DNA of 58,368 nucleotides from positions 1 to 58,368 of the IMG/VR virus record IMGVR_UViG_3300046171_000264, one strand, 5' to 3'. Below the pieces are notes generated by a model that was not told the DNA's origin, ran no database searches, and worked only from the letters and a program-made list of their open reading frames with translations. A program made the translations under genes and the position numbers. This stretch comes from a virus. Positions 1-7,635 of the stretch are shown one piece after another. Position 1 is the stretch's first letter. Every line of letters begins with the position of its first letter.

Positions 1-2430
1 ATTGCCTGGACTTCCGGTAAGCCTGGACGCCGTCAGATCTTCTATCAAGTTCCTCCTCACTTAGTCCTCGAACTCGAGCATGTGAAGACCTTGATCCTTC
101 GGACTGAGGATGGCAAGTGGCATTTGGGGCATGGGGACAAGAATCGTGGAGCAGGTGGTGAAGTCGCTGCCGCCGGCAATGGTTCTTATGAAGAAGTCGT
201 GCTGCGGTTCAACGCCTGCCAAAGTGTTGTCCCAGGCTCACCACATCCAGATACCAAGCTCCCTTACCGTTTTTTAAATTACAACGCAGGAAAGGTTGCA
301 CCAATACCTTCCTGGCTACTGGACGTTCTTAGAGAACACCGTAAGCCTGTTCAGTGGTTATCAGAAGCGCAGCAACGTGAAATTATTGAAGAAATTGGGG
401 GGCAAACTGTTGTACCTCCACGTCAGATTCGTGGCTGGTTTTTTAAAGATGAAGTTCAGCGGCTATTACAACCACGGTTAGCTGATCTCATCTTTAAACA
501 TGAGGTATTCGACGAATACGGCTGGAAGGAAAGAGGCGGAGAAAAGCCTCAAAGAATGAGTGGCTGCCCATGGCACGGAGGCCAAAGTGGGACCACGTTC
601 CAATACGCGGCCGAAACAGGATGCTGGGACTGCAAAGCGTGCGGGGTAGGTGGTGACGTCCTCGATTTCGTACACAAAGTCCGCACGAACGATATGCATG
701 CGGGTCGGCCGACCGGCTTGGACCTGGAAACCTATGTCGCTGAGATAGCAGGGCAGCTCGGGTATGACTACCCAGCGTGCGCTACAGCCACTGAAGTCAC
801 AAATAAAGATGCGCCTTTAAAACGCCTGAGTGGCGGTGACTTCTTTGATTCAGTCGAGAAAATCGTCAATGGTTACGACAACGCTGAGCTAGCGCACTAC
901 CACCTCATGGAGCTGGTGCGGGATGCCGGGCTAACGCACGTCTACAAGTCGGGGCCTCAGGTCGAATCGGCGCTCGAGAGGTACTTGCTGCACCAGCAAC
1001 AGGTGGAAGAAGATCCCGAGTGGCAAGAGAAAGTTCGGAATCAGCGAGATTTTCTGATCCCAGACTTCATGTCAGCGCCTAGCTCGATCCTTCTGCATGC
1101 CCGGGGCGGCATGGGCAAAACACGTATTGCTGTGCTTCTCAGCAAGATCGTGGGGCAGAAACTCCCAATGAAAGTGAGGGGTTTGACTGTTGAGCCGACG
1201 ATCTCGGGGAATGTGCTGTTCATTGGGAATGACATGTCAATGACCGATTACGCCGAGTATCTCGATCAGCAGGGAATCGACACCACAGGGGTTGATAAGT
1301 GGTTTCGATTTAAGCCGCAATGGCAACAGAGTCAATATCGCGTGCTACTGCGGTGGCTTCAGGAAATTAAGCCGGTACTCGTTGTCGTGGACTCCTTGAC
1401 ATCGGTGAGCACCATGATTGCGGCGAAGGAATACGAGAAGGAGTACTCCAACACGCTCTACCGCTTGGCGAGGGAGAACGGGACCGCGTTCCCGCCGACA
1501 ACCTTCTTATGGATCCACCACAACACCAAAGACGGAAGCAAGTTCAGAGGCACAGACACCCTCAGAAATGCAGTGCATGAAACCTGGGAGCTTAAAGAGC
1601 TCAGTGATGAGGAACGGGCGCAGTACGGCGACACAGCCATGGTTCTCGAAATCGACAAAAGCCGCGGCATGAGAGGTGGTGACCGCTTCCTGGTGCAGGA
1701 AGACATCGAGGAAGCGCTGAGCATCGAAGACCTCACACCAACGGTGACGCGGGAGAACCAGGGCCAGGGCGATGAAACCCCTCGAACTCTTGTTCTCGGG
1801 ATCCTCAAGGCTGCGGAGGCTCCGATGACAGCCAAAGATCTCCGGTACGCCCTCAACGCGAAGCTGGCAGGGCTTCGGGGGCCGGGAGTGCTGGTCAGTG
1901 AGAAGACCGTGAAGCGATGGGCCAAGAGGTGGGTGGTGGCCGGCCTCGTGGAGGAATCGTCTGTGAGACAGACGGGATCTAAAGGGGGGCGCCCTCAGAA
2001 GGGATTTTCCATAAAAATGCCTATATACGAGCCAAAGAATGTCCAAAACCTCCCCTCTTTCTTTGAAGACCCTTCTGTCGGAGGGACTTTGAGTTTTGGA
2101 CAGGGTTCGGACAAAAGTGTCCAAAACCCCGAAATGTCCAAAACCCTAGAGGACGAAGTGACTCAAGAGGGCACTGTCGCAGCTGAGACGCGTGAGAATG
2201 ACCCAGCTGGGGAAAACTTGGGGAAAAGCGCCCCTCAAAGTGGCTCTGAGGTTTTGGACATTTCGGACAGATCAGAGGGGGTGTCCGAAACCTCTAAGGC
2301 TGAAACCCTCTCCAGCACAGTAATTCCCGAGAACGAACCAGAGGTTTTGGACAATTCCTCAGGCATTAAGGGAGACCCCCCTTCTACGGAGTACTACGGA
2401 GATTGGGACTCTGAGTGCTGGGGCGCCTAG
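1..2430 (+). CDS. Primase-polymerase/helicase, C-terminal 809 residues
   Basis: This is a replication protein that primes and unwinds DNA. The frame is open from base 1 and is the continuation of the frame starting at 58042, giving about 918 residues in all. In order it shows the end of a prim-pol domain (SGKPGRRQIFYQVP near bases 13-54, PGSPHPDTKLPYRF near 230-270), a CHC2-like zinc ribbon (CPWHGG at 565, then CWDCKAC near 622-642), and a RepA/RecA-like ATPase with Walker A GGMGKT (about 1105-1122) and Walker B VLVVVDS (about 1375-1395). A winged-helix region follows near 1790-1980, then a low-complexity acidic tail. A start inside the window at GTG 82 would delete half the prim-pol domain, so it is unlikely. 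The tail codons carry a repeated 9-mer described separately. The domain calls are from motif recognition. Confidence 0.88.
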   Translation: MAWTSGKPGRRQIFYQVPPHLVLELEHVKTLILRTEDGKWHLGHGDKNRGAGGEVAAAGNGSYEEVVLRFNACQSVVPGSPHPDTKLPYRFLNYNAGKVAPIPSWLLDVLREHRKPVQWLSEAQQREIIEEIGGQTVVPPRQIRGWFFKDEVQRLLQPRLADLIFKHEVFDEYGWKERGGEKPQRMSGCPWHGGQSGTTFQYAAETGCWDCKACGVGGDVLDFVHKVRTNDMHAGRPTGLDLETYVAEIAGQLGYDYPACATATEVTNKDAPLKRLSGGDFFDSVEKIVNGYDNAELAHYHLMELVRDAGLTHVYKSGPQVESALERYLLHQQQVEEDPEWQEKVRNQRDFLIPDFMSAPSSILLHARGGMGKTRIAVLLSKIVGQKLPMKVRGLTVEPTISGNVLFIGNDMSMTDYAEYLDQQGIDTTGVDKWFRFKPQWQQSQYRVLLRWLQEIKPVLVVVDSLTSVSTMIAAKEYEKEYSNTLYRLARENGTAFPPTTFLWIHHNTKDGSKFRGTDTLRNAVHETWELKELSDEERAQYGDTAMVLEIDKSRGMRGGDRFLVQEDIEEALSIEDLTPTVTRENQGQGDETPRTLVLGILKAAEAPMTAKDLRYALNAKLAGLRGPGVLVSEKTVKRWAKRWVVAGLVEESSVRQTGSKGGRPQKGFSIKMPIYEPKNVQNLPSFFEDPSVGGTLSFGQGSDKSVQNPEMSKTLEDEVTQEGTVAAETRENDPAGENLGKSAPQSGSEVLDISDRSEGVSETSKAETLSSTVIPENEPEVLDNSSGIKGDPPSTEYYGDWDSECWGA
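2040..2352. repeat. Six copies of GTCCAAAAC in both orientations (iteron-like)
   Basis: Exact copies of GTCCAAAAC lie at 2041, 2119 and 2136. The reverse complement GTTTTGGAC lies at 2093, 2251 and 2344. One-base variants occur at 2283 (GTCCGAAAC) and partial variants at about 2105 and 2261. They sit in the codons of the disordered primase tail, in three reading frames. This argues that the DNA word, not the peptide, is what is conserved. Binding sites for a replication initiator or a regulator are possible; I cannot tell which. Confidence 0.7.
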
Positions 2431-2644
2431 CTCCCCTTGCATTTGACTCTCTAACCCCCCGCTTACCGGCCCCGAAACACCAACTTCCGATTTTTCGGTC
2501 AAGCTCCGGTCGCCCAGTACAAAGAGGCTCCCCTCTGCGTCCTGGGCTCGCTACACCCCGAGGTCGGGAGCAGTCCACCGACCTTTTAACTAGATGAACT
2601 GATGAGCCTGTTAGCCTGGTCGGCGATCTTGTTGCTCAGCTTGA
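2431..2644. other. Intergenic stretch after the primase gene
   Basis: About 215 bases separate the primase stop from the stop of the small minus-strand gene. Both flanking genes end here, so the stretch is convergent. I see a short hairpin around CCGATTTTTCGG (about 2487-2498), C-rich sequence, and no reading frame with credible coding character. It may hold a weak terminator, but there is no strong hairpin followed by a T-run. Confidence 0.4.
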
Positions 2645-2836
2645 CTAAGACCAGCTATCGCGGAGCGTGCCGTCTTTGTGCAGTGACGGCAGAATTAACT
2701 GCTCTATATAGTCACGGGCTTGAAAGTTAGAAGCTAAAAGCGTTTTTGCTAAAGCTTTTAGCTCGTCTATATTGGTGCAGTTATCGATTTGCCTAAAAGT
2801 AGCTTCTTTAGTAAAGTTACGTGTAAAATCGTCCAT
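2645..2836 (-). CDS. Small conserved-type phage protein, 63 aa
   Basis: The 63-residue protein has an amphipathic helical core (NIDELKALAKTLLASNFQ) resembling small helical proteins that I have seen in cyanophages. No function can be assigned. It is transcribed away from the polymerase gene, whose ATG lies 22 bases from its own start, so the two probably share a divergent promoter region. The polymerase frame extends upstream through this gene, but that extension is the antisense of this protein and is unlikely to be translated. Confidence 0.6.
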   Translation of the reverse strand: MDDFTRNFTKEATFRQIDNCTNIDELKALAKTLLASNFQARDYIEQLILPSLHKDGTLRDSWS

Positions 2837-2858
2837 CTCAAAACTGCGTTATCTCAGT

Positions 2859-4808
2859 ATGCCATCGCTAGCAACACTAGACCACATCAAAGCACTGCAG
2901 AATGTCGATTTCGACTTTATACGTAATGGACGACCTGTGGCTCTGCTAAAGCGGCGTCTCACCGAGCTCGGGGAAGTTGAGGGTCCGTTAGGTATTGATA
3001 CAGAGACCACAGGCCTTGATCCACTAGTCAATCAAGTGCGCTTGGTGCAAGTGGCAAGTAAGGATTACGCCTTGATTGTGGATTTGGATGGTTGGCGAGA
3101 GGAAGGTAAGCGCGACCTTCCTTGGGCTGCACCCGGTCTTGCGCAGCTTAAAGAACTACTGGAAAGTTCTAAGCCGAAAGTATTACAGAACGCCGCTTTT
3201 GATTTGAACTTCTTAGCTGCAGAGGGTCTTAAACTGGGTGGTTCTTTTTTTGACACCATGATTGCTGCCAAGATCGTTAATAACGGTACAGGCGCCAAAA
3301 ACGATCTTGGTAGCATTGTGCACCGTGTGCTCAAAACACCGCTTTCCAAGGAGCTACAGAAAGCTGATTGGTCGGGAGATATTTCTGATGAGATGGCCCG
3401 CTACGCTGCGCGTGACGCGCTCTGCCTCCCGCGGTTGACCCTACCTTTGGTTACCGCACTCAAAGAAGCTGATACCCCGAGCCCGGGGAAGTTGTGGCGC
3501 GTCTTTGAGCTTGAAATGAAAGCACTCAAACCTATTGCCAGTATGCAGCGGAACGGGTTCGGGTTTGACACCGCGGCGGCTAGTACGTTGTACACTTCGC
3601 TGTCTGAGCAGGCTGAGACACTTAAACTGGCATTCTTGCAATCTTTAGATGCGGCGATTAAAAAAGAGAACCCAGATGACCCAACTTTATGGTTACCGCG
3701 TGACAAAGACAATTCTTTTAACACCCGTGCAAAAGATTCAGGAGCTATTCGATTAGGGACAAAGCTTTACAAAGGTTTCAATCCGCGTTCGCCTAAACAA
3801 ATGGCGCTTAGGTTTGAGCAAGCTGGTATTTTACTACCGCCGGATAAAAAAGGTTTACCAAGTTTGGATCAAAACTTGCTCGCATTTTTAAAGTCGGAGT
3901 ACGAGCTAATTGCTATGTACCTCGAGTGGAAAAATGCTGTAACTCGTGTGTCACATATAGAGACACTCCTTGGTTCCGTAGCCTCTGATGGACGTATCCA
4001 TGCGAACTACCGGCAGATGGGTACGGAGACTGGTCGTCTCAGCTGCGCGGGGCCGAACCTACAGCAAGTACCTCGTGGAAAGGAGTTTCGACAGCTATTC
4101 CGAGCTCGGGAGGGGTACAAACTGGTTGTGGCCGACTTCGCACAGAAGGAGCTGCGGGTAGCTGCTGAACTGTCTGGAGAAAAAAAGATGTTGGATGCTT
4201 ACCGGGCAGGTAGGGATTTACATATAGAGACCGCTGCTTTGGTAACTGGTAAAGATGCTGAAAGTGTTACTAAGGAAGAACGTACCTCAGCTAAACTTTG
4301 TAATTTTGGCCTTTTGTATGGGGCGGGTGCCGCTACTTTGCGTAAGCAAGCTGTTTCACAGTATGGTATTGACATGACGCTAGAAGAAGCGCAGACGCTT
4401 GTTACTGGATTTCGTTTGGCATACCCAAGGTTATATGAGTGGCAACAAGAAGAAGGTACAAAAACAACGACATCTGTATTTACTAAATACGGTAGACGTA
4501 GAGTTTTGGTAGGCTTTAACGACAAATATACTACTAGAATTAACACACAAGTTCAGGGTACAGCTGGTGACATTGCCAAAATTGCTATTGCCATGATCTG
4601 GGATTGCATACAGGCGGCCGAAGCAGCCGAAGCCTTTCTCATTGCCATGGTGCATGACGAGATCGTCCTTGAGGTCAGAGAAGGTACAGAAGACCGTTGG
4701 ATGAAGTTATTAGCCGACGTTATGCAGCGTGCTGGTTCACTTGTTTGCTGTCAAGCTCCTATTGAGGCCGACGCGTCTTTTGGTTACACATGGGCGGATG
4801 CCAAATAG
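2859..4808 (+). CDS. polA: Family A DNA polymerase with 3'-5' exonuclease
   Basis: This replicative polymerase is 649 residues from ATG 2859. That start avoids the 29-codon extension antisense to the neighbouring gene. The N-terminal exonuclease shows Exo I GIDTETTGLDP (about residue 45), Exo II QNAAFDLNFL and Exo III YAARDAL. The palm motifs are A with DFAQKELR (D426), B with R475, K479, F483 and Y487 (RTSAK then FGLLYG), and C with HDE (D600). There is no 5' nuclease domain, as usual for phage versions. Motif A differs from the usual DYSQIELR at three positions while keeping the catalytic Asp, Gln, Glu, Leu and Arg. Phe at the position matching E. coli F762 is the common form. Confidence 0.95.
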   Translation: MPSLATLDHIKALQNVDFDFIRNGRPVALLKRRLTELGEVEGPLGIDTETTGLDPLVNQVRLVQVASKDYALIVDLDGWREEGKRDLPWAAPGLAQLKELLESSKPKVLQNAAFDLNFLAAEGLKLGGSFFDTMIAAKIVNNGTGAKNDLGSIVHRVLKTPLSKELQKADWSGDISDEMARYAARDALCLPRLTLPLVTALKEADTPSPGKLWRVFELEMKALKPIASMQRNGFGFDTAAASTLYTSLSEQAETLKLAFLQSLDAAIKKENPDDPTLWLPRDKDNSFNTRAKDSGAIRLGTKLYKGFNPRSPKQMALRFEQAGILLPPDKKGLPSLDQNLLAFLKSEYELIAMYLEWKNAVTRVSHIETLLGSVASDGRIHANYRQMGTETGRLSCAGPNLQQVPRGKEFRQLFRAREGYKLVVADFAQKELRVAAELSGEKKMLDAYRAGRDLHIETAALVTGKDAESVTKEERTSAKLCNFGLLYGAGAATLRKQAVSQYGIDMTLEEAQTLVTGFRLAYPRLYEWQQEEGTKTTTSVFTKYGRRRVLVGFNDKYTTRINTQVQGTAGDIAKIAIAMIWDCIQAAEAAEAFLIAMVHDEIVLEVREGTEDRWMKLLADVMQRAGSLVCCQAPIEADASFGYTWADAK

Positions 4809-4851
4809 CTTAGTGCGTGGTATGTTGTATGAGCGCACTGCTTTTTAGCTA

Positions 4852-5247
4852 ATGTTGACAGGTCAAGAGTTGCTTTCTTTCGTGGAATCCAATAAAGATA
4901 TGAATCACTACGATATTGCGCGTGCTACAGGCTACTCGCGCACGACGGTAGGACAAAAGGAACGTGTGCTTATTACCAAGTTTATGAGAGCTTTGCTGGA
5001 AGCTCAGGGCTTGACGCTCAAAAGTGGTGCAAAGCCCGGTAAAACTGCGAAATATCTGACTACGGTGCATAGCACCGGAGGTGTTTTACTAGGCAAAACC
5101 TACGTGGAGCAGTTCGGGATGGAGCCTGGTGACAAGCTACGCATTGCTGTCGATGACGATTGCATTCGTCTGATGCCGGCACCGGTTGAGCCAGTAACTA
5201 TCTCCGATACATCTGCCTCTACTGAAGCCTGCAGCGTCGCCACATGA
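4852..5247 (+). CDS. cyAbrB-type transcription regulator
   Basis: The 131-residue protein matches the architecture of cyanobacterial AbrB regulators. The N-terminal helical part has the LLSFVES...ARATGYS pattern and FMRALLEAQGL. A swapped-hairpin AbrB DNA-binding domain follows at about residues 70-110, with GGVLLGKTYVEQFGMEPGDK as its core. In cyanobacteria these proteins control carbon and nitrogen genes. A phage copy could bind host or phage promoters. The gene is on the same strand as the polymerase, 43 bases after it, and its TGA overlaps the next ATG (ATGA). Family assignment is by recognition of the motif pattern; targets are unknown. Confidence 0.8.
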   Translation: MLTGQELLSFVESNKDMNHYDIARATGYSRTTVGQKERVLITKFMRALLEAQGLTLKSGAKPGKTAKYLTTVHSTGGVLLGKTYVEQFGMEPGDKLRIAVDDDCIRLMPAPVEPVTISDTSASTEACSVAT

Positions 5248-5417
5248 CGAGCGCAAGTGAACTCCGAGCTCGGTTGTTGAAACGGTTGAACCTGCTCGCA
5301 GAACGCTTGCCTAATGGGCTCCTCCACCGTTTGGTAGAGGATGCCCAGTTTTTTTATGACTGGAATTTAAAAAAGAAGAAAGCTAGGTCGTCTTCACGGC
5401 TGTCTAGGTATGAGTAA
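5244..5417 (+). CDS. Small basic protein downstream of cyAbrB, 57 aa
   Basis: ATG 5244 overlaps the stop of the regulator gene by four bases. The 57-residue product has a helical core (LPNGLLHRLVEDAQFFYDW) and a Lys/Arg/Ser-rich tail. This resembles small proteins that accompany regulators in cyanobacterial and cyanophage genomes. The ATGA coupling suggests co-translation. The gene is convergent with the dCTP deaminase gene, 13 bases away, and no terminator hairpin is visible between them. Confidence 0.7.
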   Translation: MTSASELRARLLKRLNLLAERLPNGLLHRLVEDAQFFYDWNLKKKKARSSSRLSRYE

Positions 5418-5430
5418 AAAAAAAGACCAC

Positions 5431-5949
5431 CTACCCTTTACTGCCCTGGACCCCTACGTCGCCGTTATAGCGCCCCGTTTTCGAGTAACTTTTCAGAGGA
5501 ACCTCGCTCATCCTCATAAAGATGATCTGCCCTATTTTCAAACCAGGGTACAGTGGAAGGTCGTAATGACGCCTTGCGTTTACTAATTCGAGGGTTAATT
5601 TGCTGTTACAGAAGCCTGGATCGATCCACCCGGCAAGAAGAGCATCGTAGCCCTCCCTAGCCCTGCTTGATTTCAGCGCAAACTGAGCGCAAATGTGATC
5701 AGGTATTTTTTTAAAAGTCTCGTGAGTCTCGGCCAAGACTAACTCGCCTGGGGTCAAACGATAAGGGTTCTTTTCTGTCCGGCTGGAGATGTCAACATGG
5801 AGCAGGTCTTTCTGCCCTGCGACTTCAATCATCAATCCACTGCCCAGCCTTACATCAAGCGAGGCCGGGTTGATCAGATCTTCAGACCAATCTTCGATCG
5901 CTCCACTGGAGCACAGTGAAATAATCTCAAGATCAGAAAGCACAGTCAT
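5431..5949 (-). CDS. dcd: dCTP deaminase
   Basis: The enzyme deaminates dCTP to dUTP, feeding dTMP synthesis by ThyX. The 172 residues carry the family landmarks: LINPASLDVRLG near the N-terminus, the substrate-binding SSRAREG, GWIDPGF, and TLELVN with the catalytic Glu. KIGQIIF and a Gly-rich C-terminus follow. The length is slightly shorter than cellular enzymes, mostly at the tail. It is the last gene of the large minus-strand block. A bifunctional dCTP deaminase/dUTPase cannot be excluded by eye. Confidence 0.9.
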   Translation of the reverse strand: MTVLSDLEIISLCSSGAIEDWSEDLINPASLDVRLGSGLMIEVAGQKDLLHVDISSRTEKNPYRLTPGELVLAETHETFKKIPDHICAQFALKSSRAREGYDALLAGWIDPGFCNSKLTLELVNARRHYDLPLYPGLKIGQIIFMRMSEVPLKSYSKTGRYNGDVGVQGSKG

Positions 5950-5961
5950 GAACGCAGTGAA

Positions 5962-6015
5962 TCAGTAGTCCCAACGTACTCTTGGACCGCCTTTTCGTAC
6001 GCCATCGATGAACAC
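5962..6015 (-). pseudogene. Leftover second copy of the M15 peptidase C-terminus
   Basis: Directly after the stop of the M15 peptidase gene, a 17-codon frame reads V-F-I-D-G-V-R-K-G-G-P-R-V-R-W-D-Y-stop. This aligns with the end of the peptidase itself, G-F-I-H-L-G-R-R-E-G-G-L-W-V-R-W-D-Y-stop. The leftover is nearer to the usual family ending (RPRVRWDY type) than the in-frame copy is. It looks like the 3' end of a related gene left behind by recombination. Confidence 0.65.
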
Positions 6016-6381
6016 TCAGTAATCCCACCGGACCCACAGCCCCCCCTCTCTGCGCCCTAAATGTATGAAACCCCTTGATGCGGCACGGCCAACACTATGG
6101 GGCCAATGCTCCTCGCAGTACGACTGAACCGCCCAGATGTCAGAATCCTTCACGTAGAAGTCCACGGCCCCAACGCCTTTTTGATCGTATAGATGCTCGC
6201 TGCGGAATGCACCGCCAACCTCGCGATTAATTGCCGGGGGTCTGTAGCCAGACGTGATGATGACCGGCTTGCCGCCAAATTTGACGCGGACACGCTCAAG
6301 GAATGCCGCCAGCTCAGCGGCCATATCAACCTGATGTTGATGCTCAAAACGCCTGCGCCTCTTGACCCAGCGCAAACTCAC
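6016..6381 (-). CDS. M15 (D-Ala-D-Ala carboxypeptidase-like) endolysin domain
   Basis: This is a zinc peptidase domain that cleaves peptidoglycan stem peptides. Motifs are ITSGYRPPAINREVGG, the metal site SEHLYDQKGVGAVDF (His and Asp), and GFIHLG (third ligand). GTG 6381 is the only available start and gives 121 residues with a basic, atypical N-terminus. The preceding glucosaminidase frame overlaps by 38 bases. Related proteins are continuous through this junction (ALGQEARRF type), and moving the frame by one base near 6350-6356 restores that sequence. The gene is therefore probably the C-terminal half of a split or frame-broken endolysin. Confidence 0.85.
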   Translation of the reverse strand: MSLRWVKRRRRFEHQHQVDMAAELAAFLERVRVKFGGKPVIITSGYRPPAINREVGGAFRSEHLYDQKGVGAVDFYVKDSDIWAVQSYCEEHWPHSVGRAASRGFIHLGRREGGLWVRWDY

Positions 6382-7069
6382 CGAGCGTGATGTGTGGCGT
6401 TAGCCTGCTGCTGAATGGTGAGCCGGGCCTTAACTTCGCAATCTCGCGTGGTTTCTCTTCTGCAGGCTTACTCTTGACTGCAGCTCTATCCATGATTGAG
6501 ATCAGCTTGCTGGCGTATTCAGGGTCGGTGGCGTAGCCCTCGCTCACAAGCAGTTGCGCACATTCATCGCGTGTCATGGCTCGGTTCACGCCATGATGCT
6601 GCTGATAGTCCTGATACCAGCGCGACACAAGATACTCGACGCAGGCCGCCAGCGATGGAAAGTCGATGAACGTGTCGGTGATCGTGACCCATTGCCCGCC
6701 CAAAAACTCCCGTGTGGTTGCGGCTGTGCCGGATCCCTTCAATCCGAAGTAATTGTGCTTCCCCGATGTGTGTTCGCCCCATCCACTTTCAAGCGCCCAT
6801 TGAGCTGCTGCGACATCGGGAAACTTTGCCCCGGCATACCTGGCCGCAGCGAGAACTCCGTCCCAAGCGTTGTCAAATGCCTGTGGTGGATCTGGTTGCT
6901 TTCCAGACTGGCTCCATGTTGCAAACCAGCCTCGATCGCGACGCATGGCAATCTCATAGCCATGTTTGCTTAGATCTGCTTCTAACTCCTGAACCGCCGC
7001 GGCCTGATGTGGAAGCGCTTTGTAGTACCGAAAAAGCTGTTCAAGGCTGATCGGCTTATTGTTCGTCAT
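6344..7069 (-). CDS. Glucosaminidase (FlgJ/LytG-like) endolysin domain
   Basis: This peptidoglycan hydrolase cuts the glycan chain. The core from about residue 85 reads AAAQWALESGWGEHTSGKHN, with the catalytic Glu after the alanine helix, followed by NYFGLKG, the signature of the family. The C-terminal linker (RPGSPFSSRLTPHITLGEFAL) normally leads into an M15 domain, which here lies in the next frame. No signal peptide is visible, so export would depend on a holin. The N-terminus (about 60 residues) is charged and of unknown role. Confidence 0.87.
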   Translation of the reverse strand: MTNNKPISLEQLFRYYKALPHQAAAVQELEADLSKHGYEIAMRRDRGWFATWSQSGKQPDPPQAFDNAWDGVLAAARYAGAKFPDVAAAQWALESGWGEHTSGKHNYFGLKGSGTAATTREFLGGQWVTITDTFIDFPSLAACVEYLVSRWYQDYQQHHGVNRAMTRDECAQLLVSEGYATDPEYASKLISIMDRAAVKSKPAEEKPREIAKLRPGSPFSSRLTPHITLGEFALGQEAQAF

Positions 7070-7160
7070 TCCAGGGTGATTTGATGTGCAGGTCTTCGAT
7101 TTCGGGTAGTGGCATAGCTGGCGGTTGAGATTTGTGCCACCACCCGTCGGCAGGGATCAG
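7056..7160 (-). CDS. Possible 34-aa peptide with CTG start
   Basis: Between the holin-like gene and the glucosaminidase, a 34-codon frame begins at CTG 7160. This CTG overlaps the TGA of the previous gene as CTGA. It ends at TAA inside the glucosaminidase start region. The peptide is Trp/Pro-rich (ADGWWHKSQPPAMPLPEI) and not typical of random sequence. An internal ATG (codon 16) would leave only 19 residues. Support is the gene-junction geometry only. Confidence 0.35.
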   Translation of the reverse strand: MIPADGWWHKSQPPAMPLPEIEDLHIKSPWNDEQ

Positions 7161-7306
7161 CCCTTTTTTGCTTTCAACGCTCGCAGCGCATGAAAAATAA
7201 CCTGAATTACGCTGTTGTCTCTCATCGGGGATAGCGCGATCACCTCAGATGCAGCCGCAACGATGATCCACGTGATTGGGGATGCCAAGATTTCTTCAAT
7301 GCCCAT
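7157..7306 (-). CDS. Holin-like small membrane protein, 49 aa
   Basis: ATG 7306 gives 49 residues: a short acidic start, a hydrophobic segment (SPITWIIVAAASEVIAL, residues 9-25), then SPMRDNSVIQVIFHALRALK and a basic tail. One membrane helix plus a basic C-terminus next to endolysin genes fits a holin or holin accessory protein. I recognise the MRDNSVIQ pattern from short cyanobacterial/cyanophage proteins but not an experimentally defined role. Confidence 0.65.
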   Translation of the reverse strand: MGIEEILASPITWIIVAAASEVIALSPMRDNSVIQVIFHALRALKAKKG

Positions 7307-7333
7307 CGGTCACGTCATCAGCTGAAATAAATT

Positions 7334-7612
7334 CTAATCCTTCCCGGCTTCTAGGGCCGTAATTCGGTTCCCCTGTTCGTTCAGCAATTTGTAAATCGTG
7401 GCACGATCAGTTTTCATGTCTAGATGAAGCTCCTGCAGCGCAGTCCCGATCTGCTCGACAGCACCAGTGAGTTTTGCGAGCGCAATCATCGTTTCTTTCA
7501 GCTCGTCACGAGAGCGTTGATTGTTGTTTTGCTCTCGATTTTGACGGCTTAATGCTCGATCTCCCACAACCGCTAGGGATGCTGCGGCGAGGGGCGCAAT
7601 AATGTCGATCAC
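7334..7612 (-). CDS. Lysis-region coiled-coil protein with N-terminal hydrophobic segment, 92 aa
   Basis: The first 18 residues (IIAPLAAASLAVVGDRAL) can form a membrane anchor. The rest is a charged heptad-rich coiled coil (RDELKETMIALAKLTGAVEQ onward). It lies between fibre/LamG genes and the holin-like gene, where phages often encode a second holin or a spanin-like product. The single anchor plus long soluble coil is compatible with either. No family is recognised. Confidence 0.65.
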   Translation of the reverse strand: MIDIIAPLAAASLAVVGDRALSRQNREQNNNQRSRDELKETMIALAKLTGAVEQIGTALQELHLDMKTDRATIYKLLNEQGNRITALEAGKD

Positions 7613-7635
7613 TGCTTAAGGTGCCCCTGGTCTTG

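Noticed and set aside
1458-2124. Two minus-strand frames (155 and 205 codons) opposite the primase tail
   Set aside because: They cover the ATPase/winged-helix coding region in antisense and have no natural composition.
2597-2650. Hammerhead-like word CTGATGAG near 2601
   Set aside because: The second conserved element (GAAA) and the cleavage context are missing, so there is no ribozyme core.
5418-5430. A-run between convergent genes as a terminator
   Set aside because: There is no hairpin beside the A-run.
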